Part shown: positions 41,544 through 51,544 of the stretch, piece after piece
Layout: each line of letters starts with the position of its first letter
Position numbering within the stretch: the stretch's first letter is position 1
Origin: Bacteroidota bacterium
GTDB lineage: Bacteria > Bacteroidota > Bacteroidia > Chitinophagales > Chitinophagaceae
Reading direction: 5' to 3'
Assembly: GCA_023417815.1 (NCBI GenBank)
Contig: JAEZEI010000021.1
Location: 124,001 to 188,000 of the forward strand
Length of the DNA: 64,000 bases
Translations under genes and position numbers: made by a program
The notes under the pieces: model-generated
What the model saw: the letters and a program-made list of their open reading frames with translations, nothing else
Databases searched by the model: none
Told to the model about the DNA's origin: nothing

Positions 41544-42821
41544 ATGATCGTATTCAAGTTCGGTGGCGCCAGCATCAATAGTCCTGAAAGGATTAAGAAC
41601 ACAGCAAATATCATCAGCTCACATGCTTCCCAGAAATGCCTGGTAGTGATCTCGGCCATGGGAAAAACAACCAACGCACTTGAAAAAGTAGCTGATTCTT
41701 ACTTTGAAGGAAGGCAGACGGAAGCGCTCGCGCTTTTTGAAAAGGTTAAACAGGCACACCTGGAAACAATAAAATTTTTGCTGGTAAAAAACTGGCGTGA
41801 GGCCGAAGAGAACGTAGGTAATATTTTCACCGAGGTTGAATGGTTGCTTCATGACAAACCCGTTAGACCTTTTGATTATTATTATGACCAGATAGTTTGC
41901 AGCGGCGAACTGCTGAGCAGCGCAATAGCCAGTGCCTACCTTAAGGAAATTGGTATACCCAACACCTGGCTGGATGTACGCGATATACTTAAAACGGATT
42001 CTAATTTCAGGGACGCAGCGATTCAGTGGGATGTTACCAGGGAATTATGTGAAGCTGATTTAATCCCCTTGTGGAAGGAGTCAAATGTTATTATCACACA
42101 AGGCTTCATTGGATCCACGAATGAGAATGAAAGCACAACACTTGGCAGGGAAGGGAGTGATTATACAGCCGCGATCTTTGCAAATCTTCTTAATGCAGAA
42201 GGCGTAACTATATGGAAAGATGTTGAAGCAGTTATGAATGCAGACCCGCGTATTTATTCGAAGGCTGTGCCCATTCCGGAATTAAGCTACAGGGAGGTGA
42301 TCGAGATGGCATATTATGGTGCACAGGTGATCCACCCAAAAACGATCAAGCCACTTCAAAATGCAGGGATCCCTCTATATGTGAAAAGCTTTCTCGACCC
42401 TTCATTACAGGGAACAACCATCAGTGAAAGATCATCTAAGGCACTTCCTCCTGTAATTGTTATCAAACAAAACCAGGTGTTGCTGAATTTCCGGACAATT
42501 GATTATTCATTTATGGAAGGTACACCGGTCGATATCCTGCACCAGCTATTCGGAAACCTGCGAATTAAATCGAACCTGTCGCAACATACCGCAATAAGTT
42601 TGATCGCATGCTTTGATGAACATCCTGAAAAGATCCCGGCACTGGCCGAATCTGCGGCCGGCCATTTTGAAGTAAACCTTGAAAGAAATCTGACCTTACT
42701 TACGATAAGGCATTATACAGGGGAAATCTTAAATGAATTGCTGGCGGGAAAAGATATCATTCTTCAACAAAGAACACCAGAGACTTTACAGGTGGTCATG
42801 AGAGATCAATTCACTACATAA
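41544..42821 (+). CDS. Aspartate kinase
   Basis: The 425-residue protein starts MIVFKFGGASINSPE. It has GKTTNALEKV, SGELLSSAIASAYL, TQGFIGSTNENESTTLGREGSDYTAAIFANLLNAEGVTIWKDV and an ACT-like C-terminal half (290-425). It phosphorylates aspartate for lysine/threonine/methionine synthesis; it is monofunctional here (no homoserine dehydrogenase domain). The 3' end overlaps the transpeptidase gene by 16 bases. Confidence 0.95.
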   Translation: MIVFKFGGASINSPERIKNTANIISSHASQKCLVVISAMGKTTNALEKVADSYFEGRQTEALALFEKVKQAHLETIKFLLVKNWREAEENVGNIFTEVEWLLHDKPVRPFDYYYDQIVCSGELLSSAIASAYLKEIGIPNTWLDVRDILKTDSNFRDAAIQWDVTRELCEADLIPLWKESNVIITQGFIGSTNENESTTLGREGSDYTAAIFANLLNAEGVTIWKDVEAVMNADPRIYSKAVPIPELSYREVIEMAYYGAQVIHPKTIKPLQNAGIPLYVKSFLDPSLQGTTISERSSKALPPVIVIKQNQVLLNFRTIDYSFMEGTPVDILHQLFGNLRIKSNLSQHTAISLIACFDEHPEKIPALAESAAGHFEVNLERNLTLLTIRHYTGEILNELLAGKDIILQQRTPETLQVVMRDQFTT

Positions 42822-43573
42822 TCACCTTTCCTGTTAACCATTATAACAGGGATCTCTTTTTTGTTCTCGAAAAATTCAAAGGCCTTCCTGATCTTGGAAT
42901 TGAACTCTTTGAGGTAATCGTTATTTTCGATGGTTCTGTTCAGGTATTCGAGACTTTCTTTTTTATTATATCGCACAGGATAAACATGGACAGGGATAAA
43001 ATCCTGCACACCCTGGTCTTTCACCTGCGCACCTATAATATACAATTCTTCTATAGGGCCATCAGTTATGGCAATGCAGCCGGTGCTCACGCAATTCCCA
43101 TGGATATAAATATTATTCCCCGGCCTGCGTGCATCACTTAAAATCCTGTCTGACGCATTTGGATAATTTAACCCCAGCGAAAGGTGATACATGCTATTGG
43201 GGTTGAATTCATTTATATAATAAAACCCTTCTGGCACCTGGTAGTCGCCTTCCATTCTCTTCGGTCCCATGGCCCCGCTTTGCATACAAATCTTATAGGT
43301 TTTGAATAATTGGTATGGCTTATCCATATCTCCCTTTACCCAAACCTCAAGTTGCTTATCAAATTTGAATGATCGGACGTACATGGCCTGGGGTGGCCAA
43401 ACAAGACCCTTTTGCTGAAACTGTTTCTTCACTGAATCTTCCATCCTTGTGAAAACAGTATTGATCCTGTAAATACCTTTCTGGCTTTCAATGAAGGAAC
43501 CTTGTCCATATCCATGAAAACCGAAACATGAAGCAATTATAACACAGAGGAGTCGCAGGTGTTTTCTTTTCAT
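42806..43573 (-). CDS. L,D-transpeptidase-family protein, secreted
   Basis: The 255-residue protein has a signal peptide (1-23) and a YkuD/YafK-type catalytic core around residue 150 to 175: YIHGNCVSTGCIAITDG with the nucleophile Cys in STGC. It probably links peptidoglycan peptides or attaches proteins to peptidoglycan in the periplasm. The substrate is unknown. Confidence 0.9.
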   Translation of the reverse strand: MKRKHLRLLCVIIASCFGFHGYGQGSFIESQKGIYRINTVFTRMEDSVKKQFQQKGLVWPPQAMYVRSFKFDKQLEVWVKGDMDKPYQLFKTYKICMQSGAMGPKRMEGDYQVPEGFYYINEFNPNSMYHLSLGLNYPNASDRILSDARRPGNNIYIHGNCVSTGCIAITDGPIEELYIIGAQVKDQGVQDFIPVHVYPVRYNKKESLEYLNRTIENNDYLKEFNSKIRKAFEFFENKKEIPVIMVNRKGDYVVN

Positions 43574-43659
43574 TGATTTACAGATGGGCTGTGAAAATAA
43601 AAAAAATACTGCTCGCTATTTGTTAAAAGAACCGGGAAAATTGTTCGGGTCAATACTTA

Positions 43660-44790
43660 TTATAGATTTCCTCTCGCTTCCTGTTCTCTTTCAAGTGCTT
43701 CAAATAATGCTTTGAAATTGCCTTTCCCGAAACTCTTAGCTCCCTTCCTTTGTATGATCTCAAAGAAAAGCGTTGGCCGGTCCTGGAGAGGCTTGCTGAA
43801 TATCTGCAGCAGGTAACCTTCATCATCACGATCGATAAGTATTCCCAGTTCCGACAAAGGAGCAAGGTCCTCATCAATCTTTCCTACCCTTTCCAGCACA
43901 TCCTCGTAATATGATTTAGGGATCGCGAGAAACTCTATTCCTCTTCTGCGCAATTCGCGGACAGTTTTTACAATATCATTTGTTGCAATGGCCACATGCT
44001 GAACGCCCTCTCCGTTATAGAATTCCAGGTATTCCTCCACCTGGCTTTTCTTTTTTCCTTCAGCCGGCTCATTTATCGGAAATTTCACATAGCCATTGCC
44101 ATTGCTCATAACCTTGCTCATGAGCGCTGAATACTCAGTAGATATATCCTTATCATCAAAGGAAAGGATATTCCTGAAGCCCATTACATCCTCATAAAAT
44201 TTCACCCAGGGATTCATTTGATTCCAGCCAACATTACCGACACAATGGTCTACATACAGCAAACCGGTTGGCTCAGGATTATATTCTGTTTTCCACTCCC
44301 TGAATCCAGGCATGAAAACTCCCTTATAATTTTTTCTTTCTACAAATACATGCACGGTATCACCGTAAGTATGAATGCCACTCATAACGACCTCCCCGGA
44401 ATCATCACTGAGTGTAGTAGGTTCTAAATAGGGCTTTCCGCCTCTGGAGGTAGTTTGGTGAAACGCATCTGCAGCGTCATCAACGCGCAATGCCAGTACC
44501 TTTACGCCATCGCCATGCTTGCTTATATGATCTGCTATCTCGTTACCGGGCCTTAACGGTGTCGTCAGTACAAAAGTCAGTTTCTCCTGGCGGATCACAT
44601 AACTCACCTTATCCATCATGCCCGTTTCAGGGCCGGCATATGCCAGCGACTGGAAACCAAAGGCTGTTTTGTAAAAATGAGCTGCCTGCTTGGCATTCCC
44701 CACGTATAACTCCACGTAATCTGTTCCCTGTAAGGGCAGGAAATCCTTCACTTCTGTATTGTTTTCGGCTGTAGCTAATAAAGTGGACAT
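43660..44790 (-). CDS. hppD: 4-hydroxyphenylpyruvate dioxygenase
   Basis: The ATG at 44790 (MSTLLATAENN) gives 376 residues; 13 extra residues upstream are rejected. The two vicinal-oxygen-chelate domains are visible, with iron ligands His in YVDHCVGNV, His in GVQHVAIATND and Glu in LFFEIIQRKG. It makes homogentisate from the tyrosine product. The homogentisate dioxygenase gene is not in the window. A minus-strand -7 box TATCTTTG (44810-44817) lies 19 bases before the start. Confidence 0.96.
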   Translation of the reverse strand: MSTLLATAENNTEVKDFLPLQGTDYVELYVGNAKQAAHFYKTAFGFQSLAYAGPETGMMDKVSYVIRQEKLTFVLTTPLRPGNEIADHISKHGDGVKVLALRVDDAADAFHQTTSRGGKPYLEPTTLSDDSGEVVMSGIHTYGDTVHVFVERKNYKGVFMPGFREWKTEYNPEPTGLLYVDHCVGNVGWNQMNPWVKFYEDVMGFRNILSFDDKDISTEYSALMSKVMSNGNGYVKFPINEPAEGKKKSQVEEYLEFYNGEGVQHVAIATNDIVKTVRELRRRGIEFLAIPKSYYEDVLERVGKIDEDLAPLSELGILIDRDDEGYLLQIFSKPLQDRPTLFFEIIQRKGAKSFGKGNFKALFEALEREQEARGNL

Positions 44791-44809
44791 TGAGATAGAT
44801 TTTATAATG

Positions 44810-44817
44810 CAAAGATA
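44810..44817 (-). promoter_or_regulatory. -7 box TATCTTTG before hppD
   Basis: Read on the minus strand the box fits TAnnTTTG, 19 bases before the ATG at 44790. Confidence 0.45.
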
Positions 44818-44849
44818 ATAAAAAGACATGGCAGCAGGATTGCTTAAAC

Positions 44850-44857
44850 TATATTTG
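44850..44857 (+). promoter_or_regulatory. -7 box TATATTTG before purK
   Basis: It fits TAnnTTTG and ends five bases before the ATG at 44863, implying a nearly leaderless mRNA. Confidence 0.45.
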
Positions 44858-44862
44858 CAGGC

Positions 44863-45984
44863 ATGTTAAAAGCCGGTATTTTAGGAGGAGGCCAGTTAGG
44901 AAGAATGTTATTACAGGCAGCAGCAAATTATCCTGTGCTGACATTCGTTATGGAAAATGATCCGGATTGTCCTTCCGCTCATTTATGTCATCATTTTCAG
45001 CAGGGTGATATTACATCCTACGATGATGTGATCTCGTTTGGAAGAATGGTGGACGTTCTTACCATCGAGATCGAGAATGTGAATGTGGAGGCGCTTGAGA
45101 AACTGGAAAGTGAAGGAAAGAGAATCATTCCACGTCCCTCTGCACTAAGGACCATTAAAAATAAGATCTACCAGAAGCAATTCTATTCATCCAATAATAT
45201 CCCGACAAGCGAATTCGTGATCACTTCATCAAAGAATGATGTATCAATGAACCCTGGATTTCTTCCCGGCGTTCATAAACTCGCCACAGGAGGATATGAC
45301 GGCCGTGGGGTCCAGATCCTGGAAGATGAAGATTCGTTGCAACATGCCTTTGATGCGCCGGCAGTTCTTGAAAAAAAGATAGATCTCGAAAAAGAGATTG
45401 CAATGATGGTCGCAGTATTCGAAGATGGAAAAACTGTTCTGTATCCCCCGGTAGATATGGTGTTCGACCATTCATTGAACCTGCTTAACCACCAGGTTTG
45501 CCCGGCTGAACTTCCTGAAAAAACTTTATGGAAAGCTGAAGCCATAGCCCTGGCTGTGGTGAGGGCCTTGAAAAGCCCGGGGATCTTTGCTGTTGAATTG
45601 TTCACAGACAAAGAAGGAAATGTACTGGTAAACGAAACTGCTCCGAGAGTACATAACAGTGGTCATCATACTATTGAAGCGTGTTATAGCAGCCAGTTCG
45701 ATATGCTCTGGCGAATTATGCTGGAATATCCTGCTGGCAATACGAAGTCAATGATGTCCTCATCACTCGTTAACCTGATAGGTGAAGAAGGCTACACGGG
45801 TCCGGCCGTTTACGACGGTCTTGATAAGGTGCTGGCAATGGACAACGTATTCGTACATATCTATGGAAAAGCCAATACAAAACCTGGCCGGAAGATGGGT
45901 CATGTAACGATTCTCAGTAATGAAAAGCAGGATCTCCTGTATAAAGCTAACCTGATCCGGAAAACACTTTTTGTAAAAAGCTGA
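44863..45984 (+). CDS. purK: N5-carboxyaminoimidazole ribonucleotide synthase
   Basis: The 373-residue ATP-grasp enzyme starts with GILGGGQLGRML and has KLATGGYDGRGVQIL, KKIDLEKEIAMMVAV and NETAPRVHNSGHHTIEACYSSQFD. It carboxylates AIR with ATP and bicarbonate in purine synthesis. PurE, its partner, is encoded at 51545 on the same strand after an RND efflux operon, not next to it. Confidence 0.96.
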   Translation: MLKAGILGGGQLGRMLLQAAANYPVLTFVMENDPDCPSAHLCHHFQQGDITSYDDVISFGRMVDVLTIEIENVNVEALEKLESEGKRIIPRPSALRTIKNKIYQKQFYSSNNIPTSEFVITSSKNDVSMNPGFLPGVHKLATGGYDGRGVQILEDEDSLQHAFDAPAVLEKKIDLEKEIAMMVAVFEDGKTVLYPPVDMVFDHSLNLLNHQVCPAELPEKTLWKAEAIALAVVRALKSPGIFAVELFTDKEGNVLVNETAPRVHNSGHHTIEACYSSQFDMLWRIMLEYPAGNTKSMMSSSLVNLIGEEGYTGPAVYDGLDKVLAMDNVFVHIYGKANTKPGRKMGHVTILSNEKQDLLYKANLIRKTLFVKS

Positions 45985-46017
45985 TCTGTTAAGACCGGTA
46001 ATCCTATTTAACAACCA

Positions 46018-46044
46018 ATAGCAGTTCGATCTGCTATAAATTTG
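46018..46044 (+). promoter_or_regulatory. 20-bp dyad overlapping the -7 box of the RND operon
   Basis: ATAGCAG-TTCGAT-CTGCTAT (46018-46037) is a near-perfect palindrome (9 of 10 pairs). Its last base is the first base of TAAATTTG (46037-46044), a good -7 box 24 bases before the adaptor gene. A repressor bound here would block polymerase. No regulator gene is adjacent. Confidence 0.55.
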
Positions 46045-46068
46045 CACTTCATTTTTAAACTGATCCTG

Positions 46069-47112
46069 ATGAGGTTATCCTCCCTGTTTGTCATTATTGC
46101 TGCAATACTTTATTCTTCCTGCAGTTCAAAGGAAAAACAAACTACAACCCGGAGCGCCGGGCCGCCGCCACCGCCTAAAGTTGAGGCATTCGTAGTAACT
46201 CCAACTTCTTTGAGTGAGAATGTTGAACTACCTGGCTCCCTGATCGCTAATGAAGAAACAGAGATCCATCCGGAAATAAGCGGACGGCTAACCTACCTGA
46301 ATACTGCTGAAGGTAAACATATCGGGAAGGGGGCGCTCATAGGAAAAATTTATGATGGTGACCTGAAAGCGCAACTTAACAAATTGAATGTGCAGCTTAA
46401 TGTGCAGGAACAAACCGCCCGCCGTTATGAAGAACTATTGAAGATAAATGGTGTAAGCCAGCAGGAATATGACATGATCAGGCTTCAATCAAGCAACATC
46501 AGGGCAGACATGGCCATTGTACAGAGCAATATCAGGAGAACCGAGATCCGTGCTCCGTTCAGCGGTACCCTGGGTTTGAGAATGGTAAGTCCCGGAGCTT
46601 ATGTTACTCCCCAGACTGTGCTGACTACGCTTCGCCAGAGTGGTGATCTCAAACTCGATTTTACCTTGCCTGAAAGATTTGCTTCACGGTTGAACATAGG
46701 CCAGTTACTTGATTTTACATCGGAAGGAAGTGACAAAACATACCAGGCACGTGTTATGGCGAGGGAATCAGGAATATCTCAAACAGACAGGAGCCTGAAG
46801 ATAAGGGCAAGGGTTATAAATCCTGGTAAGGAATTGATCCCTGGAAGATTTGCCACTGTGAAACTTGGCTTTGAACCCGAAACCGATGCGATCATGATCC
46901 CTTCCCAGGCTGTTATTCCACAAGCACGGGGGAAACAAGTGGCCATTTTCCGGAATGGTACAGTAGATTTTGAAGAAGTTGAAACAGGAATCAGGGATTC
47001 AGCAATGGTACAGATCACCAGCGGTCTTAAAGCAGGAGACACCATTATCCTTACCGGGTTAATGAGGTTGAAGCCAAAAGATAAAGTCATCATATCAAAA
47101 ACAACCCGGTAG
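46069..47112 (+). CDS. RND efflux periplasmic adaptor, lipoprotein
   Basis: The ATG at 46069 (MRLSSLFVIIAAILYSSC) gives 347 residues with lipidated C18. The HlyD/AcrA-like adaptor has a barrel-sandwich part (PGSLIANEETEIHPEISGRL), an alpha-hairpin (KAQLNKLNVQLNVQEQTARRYEELLKINGVSQQEYDM), then EIRAPFSGTLGLRMVSPGAYVTP and a membrane-proximal domain. With the next two genes it forms an AcrAB-TolC-like pump. Confidence 0.94.
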   Translation: MRLSSLFVIIAAILYSSCSSKEKQTTTRSAGPPPPPKVEAFVVTPTSLSENVELPGSLIANEETEIHPEISGRLTYLNTAEGKHIGKGALIGKIYDGDLKAQLNKLNVQLNVQEQTARRYEELLKINGVSQQEYDMIRLQSSNIRADMAIVQSNIRRTEIRAPFSGTLGLRMVSPGAYVTPQTVLTTLRQSGDLKLDFTLPERFASRLNIGQLLDFTSEGSDKTYQARVMARESGISQTDRSLKIRARVINPGKELIPGRFATVKLGFEPETDAIMIPSQAVIPQARGKQVAIFRNGTVDFEEVETGIRDSAMVQITSGLKAGDTIILTGLMRLKPKDKVIISKTTR

Positions 47113-47115
47113 AAT

Positions 47116-50100
47116 ATGAATATATCTGAATTTAGTTTGAGGCGACCGGTGTTCGCGATCGTGATGAACATTATTATAGTGCTGTTCGGTCTTATTGGAT
47201 ATAGTTTCCTTGGTGTCAGGGACTACCCAGCACTCGACCCTCCGAATATCAATGTTCGTACTTCCTACCCCGGAGCGAATGCAGAGATCATTGAGACCCA
47301 GATCACCGAACCTCTTGAAAAAGCGATCAACTCAATTGCGGGTATCGAGAATATTACTTCCAGGAGTTCACAGGGAAGCAGCAATATCACCGTAGAATTT
47401 AAATTAGGGACAAATCTCGAAGAGGCTGCTAATGATGTGCGCGACAAAGTAAGCCAGGCCCAGCGTTCCCTGCCTACCGACCTTGACGCACCCCCGGTTG
47501 TGAGTAAAGCAGATGCAAGTAACGACCCGGTGATGATAATGCTCCTTCAGAGCGAAATCAGGAATTCACTTGAACTTACCGAATTCGCCACAAATAACCT
47601 GGTTGAAAAGATCCAGACAGTTCCGGGTGTGAGCGGTGTGAATATCTGGGGAGAGAAAAGATATGCAATGCGTATCTGGTTCGACCCTGCTAAACTCAGT
47701 GCCTATGCGCTTACGCCACAGGATGTGCGTTCTGCATTGTTGCGTGAGAATGTGGAACTCCCATCGGGAAAGATCAGCGGCGATGCGACTGAACTCGGTA
47801 TCAGGACATTTGGTAAGCTGAATACCGAAGAAGAATTCAATAACCTGATCATTAAGAATATCAATGGTACGGATATACGTGTGAAGGATATCGGCGAAGC
47901 CGTACTTGGGCCCGAAAATGAAGAAAGCATCTTAAAGGAAAGTAATGTTCCGATGATCGCTATCGCGATCATCCCTCAGCCTGGTACAAATTATATCGAG
48001 ATCTCCAACGAGGTGAACAAGCGCCTCGAAAGTATAAAGGCTGACCTCCCGGAAGATATTCGCCTCGAAATATCGTCGGATTCTACGGACAGTATCAGGA
48101 AATCGATCAGCGAGGTTAAGGAAACCATCTTTATTGCATTCTTCCTCGTGGTAATGATCGTTTACCTGTTCTTCCGCGACTGGCTTATCGCTTTACGTCC
48201 ATTGATCGATATACCAATCAGCCTATTGGGAGCATTCTTCATTATGTATGTTTCGGGCTTCACTATAAACGTACTAACGCTCCTGGCTATAGTCCTGGCC
48301 ACAGGACTTGTTGTGGATGATGGTATCGTTGTAACGGAGAATATTTATAAAAAGATGGAGAAGGGGATGAATAAGTGGCAGGCAGCAAGGGATGGGTCCA
48401 GGGAGATCTATTTCGCGGTGATCGCAACTTCCATTACGCTTGCTGTTGTATTTCTTCCTATCATTTTCCTTGAAGGATTTGTAGGCCGGCTTTTCCGTGA
48501 ATTCGGGATCGTTGTTGCAGGAGCGGTGCTCATCTCCGCTTTCGTTTCCCTTACCATTACCCCGGTACTGAACGTAAAGCTTGCCGGCAAGAAATTCAAA
48601 CATTCAAGATTCTACACTAAAACAGAACCTTTCTTTAACGGCCTGGAAAATGGATACCGGAGGATGTTAAGTGGATTCATGAAAGTGAGATGGATGGCTT
48701 TCGTCATAATCGGTGTTTGTGCGGCAATGATCTTCATTATTGGTGGAAGCCTGCAAACAGAACTTGCACCTATGGAAGACAAATCCGGCTTCCGTTTGAA
48801 TGTTACAGCACCGGAAGGTACTGCTTACGATGCGATGGATAAATACATGGACCGCATTACTAACTTCCTGATCGATTCCATCCCTGAAAAGAAATATATT
48901 GTCAGCATGACTGCACCAGGATTTGCCGCCGGAACTGCAAATTCAGGATTCATAAGGGTTGCACTTGTAGAACCTCATGAAAGAAAAAGAAGCCAGCAGG
49001 ATATTGTGAACTGGGTGAACCGAAAGCTTCCCCAATTCAATGAAGGACGTTCCTTTGCCATTCAGGAGCAAACGATCCAGGTTAGTCGCAGAAGCGGACA
49101 GCCAGTTCAGTTCGTTCTGCAGAATGTAAATGCTGAAAAATTGAAAGAAGCGCTGCCAAGAATGCTTGAAGCAGCCAACAACAGTGATATCCTGACCGGC
49201 GTTGATGCTGATCTTAAATTCAATAAACCGGAGATACGGATAGAAATAAACCGCCTTAAGGCAAGTGAAATGGGTGTTAGCGTACAGGATATTTCCCAAA
49301 CACTTCAGTTAGCCTTAAGTAATCAGCAGCTTGGATACTTCACCCGCCAGGGTAAACAGTATTCAGTGATCGGGCAGGTAGAAAGAGAGAATAGGGATGA
49401 TCCTGCTGATCTTGCAAATATTTATGTAACAAACAGCAGTGGCCAGCCGATTCCACTGATCAATCTTCTTACCATATCCGAAGATGTAACTCCTCCTACC
49501 CTGTATCACTTTAACAGGTTCAGGTCGGCAACAATAAGCAGCGGGCTTGCTGAAGGAAAAACGATCGGGGATGGTATAAAAGAAATTCGTGCGATCGCAG
49601 ATACCGTACTTGATGCATCCTTCCAGACATCACTTGTAGGTGCCTCCAAGGATTATGCTGAAAGCTCGGGCAATACTTATTTTGCCCTGGGACTGGCATT
49701 GATCATAATCTTCCTTGTACTGGCCGCACAATTTGAAAGTTTCATAGATCCGTTTACGATCATGATCACAGTGCCGCTTGCATTTGCAGGAGCATTGCTT
49801 TGCCTCTGGATTTTTGGACAAACTATAAATATCTTCAGCCAGATAGGCATGATCATGCTTGTAGGTCTTGTAACCAAGAATGGTATCCTGATCGTTGAAT
49901 TTGCCAATCATAAAAGACTTGAAGGAATGCAAAAAGTTCCCGCGGTGATCGATGCGGCAGTTGGTCGTTTCAGGCCTATCCTGATGACCAGCCTTGCTAT
50001 GTCGCTCGGTGCATTGCCACTTGCGCTTTCCCTGGGAGATGCATCAACCAGTCGCATCCCATTGGGTATCGTGATCACCGGAGGTGTACTCTTCTCCCTG

Positions 50101-50199
50101 GTGCTAACCCTGTTTGTGATACCTGCAGTTTACAGCTACCTGTCAACAAAGAAGAGAAAAAGTGTTCTTGATGAACTCCCACCTGCTGAAACCGTTTAA
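47116..50199 (+). CDS. RND efflux permease (AcrB/MexB-like)
   Basis: The 1027-residue protein has 12 membrane helices and two large periplasmic loops. The proton-relay residues are visible: the Asp pair in ATGLVVDDGIVVTENIY and Lys in GLVTKNGILIVEFAN. It starts 3 bases after the adaptor stop. It exports hydrophobic compounds or drugs from periplasm through the TolC-like partner. The exact substrates are unknown. Confidence 0.95.
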   Translation: MNISEFSLRRPVFAIVMNIIIVLFGLIGYSFLGVRDYPALDPPNINVRTSYPGANAEIIETQITEPLEKAINSIAGIENITSRSSQGSSNITVEFKLGTNLEEAANDVRDKVSQAQRSLPTDLDAPPVVSKADASNDPVMIMLLQSEIRNSLELTEFATNNLVEKIQTVPGVSGVNIWGEKRYAMRIWFDPAKLSAYALTPQDVRSALLRENVELPSGKISGDATELGIRTFGKLNTEEEFNNLIIKNINGTDIRVKDIGEAVLGPENEESILKESNVPMIAIAIIPQPGTNYIEISNEVNKRLESIKADLPEDIRLEISSDSTDSIRKSISEVKETIFIAFFLVVMIVYLFFRDWLIALRPLIDIPISLLGAFFIMYVSGFTINVLTLLAIVLATGLVVDDGIVVTENIYKKMEKGMNKWQAARDGSREIYFAVIATSITLAVVFLPIIFLEGFVGRLFREFGIVVAGAVLISAFVSLTITPVLNVKLAGKKFKHSRFYTKTEPFFNGLENGYRRMLSGFMKVRWMAFVIIGVCAAMIFIIGGSLQTELAPMEDKSGFRLNVTAPEGTAYDAMDKYMDRITNFLIDSIPEKKYIVSMTAPGFAAGTANSGFIRVALVEPHERKRSQQDIVNWVNRKLPQFNEGRSFAIQEQTIQVSRRSGQPVQFVLQNVNAEKLKEALPRMLEAANNSDILTGVDADLKFNKPEIRIEINRLKASEMGVSVQDISQTLQLALSNQQLGYFTRQGKQYSVIGQVERENRDDPADLANIYVTNSSGQPIPLINLLTISEDVTPPTLYHFNRFRSATISSGLAEGKTIGDGIKEIRAIADTVLDASFQTSLVGASKDYAESSGNTYFALGLALIIIFLVLAAQFESFIDPFTIMITVPLAFAGALLCLWIFGQTINIFSQIGMIMLVGLVTKNGILIVEFANHKRLEGMQKVPAVIDAAVGRFRPILMTSLAMSLGALPLALSLGDASTSRIPLGIVITGGVLFSLVLTLFVIPAVYSYLSTKKRKSVLDELPPAETV

Positions 50200-50203
50200 T
50201 ACC

Positions 50204-51520
50204 ATGAAAAGAATCGTAATTTCCATTATATCAATATTCTTCATGGCTACAGCCCCTGTGGCCCAACCCTTGCTGACCGTGGAAGAGGCCGTGGCAGCAG
50301 TTTTGAAGAATAACTTTGATATCCTCTTATTGCGGAATGATTCTGCAGTTTTTGCTTTGAACAACAGCTATGCAAATGCCGCATTCCTTCCCCGGTTAAA
50401 CGCAACATCAGGAATTGTCTTCAATAATAACAATACCAGGCAAAAACTGGCCGACGGATCAGAAAGAGGATCAAATGGACTTCGTTCCAACAATATAAAT
50501 TCCGCGCTAAACCTTAACTGGACAATTTTTGATGGATTAAAAATGTTCGCAACAAGGGAAAAGCTGGAAGAGTTCGTGCGACTGGGTTCACTCAATATAC
50601 AAAACCAGCTTACCACCAGTGTTGCAGAAGCTATAATAACTTATTACAACATTGTTCGTCAGAAACAACAGTTAAGAGCCATCGAAGAGCAGATGCAGGT
50701 AAATGAGGAAAGAGTAACGCAGGCTGAAAAAAAGATCAGTGTAGGATTAGGCGCAAAACCTGAATTATTACAGGCCCAACTGGACCTGAATGCGCAAAAG
50801 GCTTCCAGGCTGGACCAACTGAACCTTATTGAACAATTAAAGGAACAGCTTAACCTTGTTGCAGGATTTGCTCCTGGCACCAGTTATGATGTGGCTGACA
50901 GCATTCCACTCAACACTGGTCTTATTGCGGGAGAAATATTCAGCACTGCAGAAGATCTAAACCCCGGCATTCAGGTAGCAAAACAAAATATCAGGATAGC
51001 TGAACTGACCCTGCGCGAACGCAGGGCCGAAAGATTTCCAACGGTCAGCTTCAATGCTGCATATAATTTTTCAAGAACCTCCAACCAGGCCGTTGTAAAT
51101 AATTTCACCCCGCTTTTTAACCGGAACTTTGGTTTCAACTACGGATTTACAGCCACTATACCGATCTTCAACGGTTTTAATGTTCGCAGGCAGATCCAGG
51201 AAGCAAAGCTTGATGTATCCTACCAGCAGGTGGTATATGATTATGAAAGATTTCGCGTGAACATTGGCATCAGTCGTGCCTTCAAGGATTATGAAGCAAG
51301 AAAAAGCACCCTGGCGCTCGAAGAGGAGAATATTAAACTGGCAAAGGAAAATGTATACATCGCCCTGGAACGTTTCCGTCTTGGACTTTCGACATCGCTG
51401 GAATTAAGGGAAACACAGCGAAGCCTTGAAGATGCTTACAACAGGCTTATTGCTGCAAGATATAACCTGAAGGTCGCAGAGACCGAATTACTCAGGCTGA
51501 AAGGTGATCTTGTAAAATAA
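50204..51520 (+). CDS. TolC-family outer-membrane efflux channel
   Basis: The ATG at 50204 (MKRIVISIISIFFMA) is chosen over one 42 bases earlier inside the permease gene. The 438-residue protein has a signal peptide and the duplicated TolC pattern: LTVEEAVAAVLKNNFDILLLRND, IISYYNIVR-like EAIITYYNIVRQKQQL, then IQVAKQNIRIAELTLRERRAERFPTVSFNAAYNF, IFNGFNVRRQIQEAKLDVSYQ and RFRLGLSTSLELRE. It is the outer-membrane exit duct of the pump. Confidence 0.94.
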   Translation: MKRIVISIISIFFMATAPVAQPLLTVEEAVAAVLKNNFDILLLRNDSAVFALNNSYANAAFLPRLNATSGIVFNNNNTRQKLADGSERGSNGLRSNNINSALNLNWTIFDGLKMFATREKLEEFVRLGSLNIQNQLTTSVAEAIITYYNIVRQKQQLRAIEEQMQVNEERVTQAEKKISVGLGAKPELLQAQLDLNAQKASRLDQLNLIEQLKEQLNLVAGFAPGTSYDVADSIPLNTGLIAGEIFSTAEDLNPGIQVAKQNIRIAELTLRERRAERFPTVSFNAAYNFSRTSNQAVVNNFTPLFNRNFGFNYGFTATIPIFNGFNVRRQIQEAKLDVSYQQVVYDYERFRVNIGISRAFKDYEARKSTLALEEENIKLAKENVYIALERFRLGLSTSLELRETQRSLEDAYNRLIAARYNLKVAETELLRLKGDLVK

Positions 51521-51544
51521 ATACCTTTACTGCAAATTACATTT

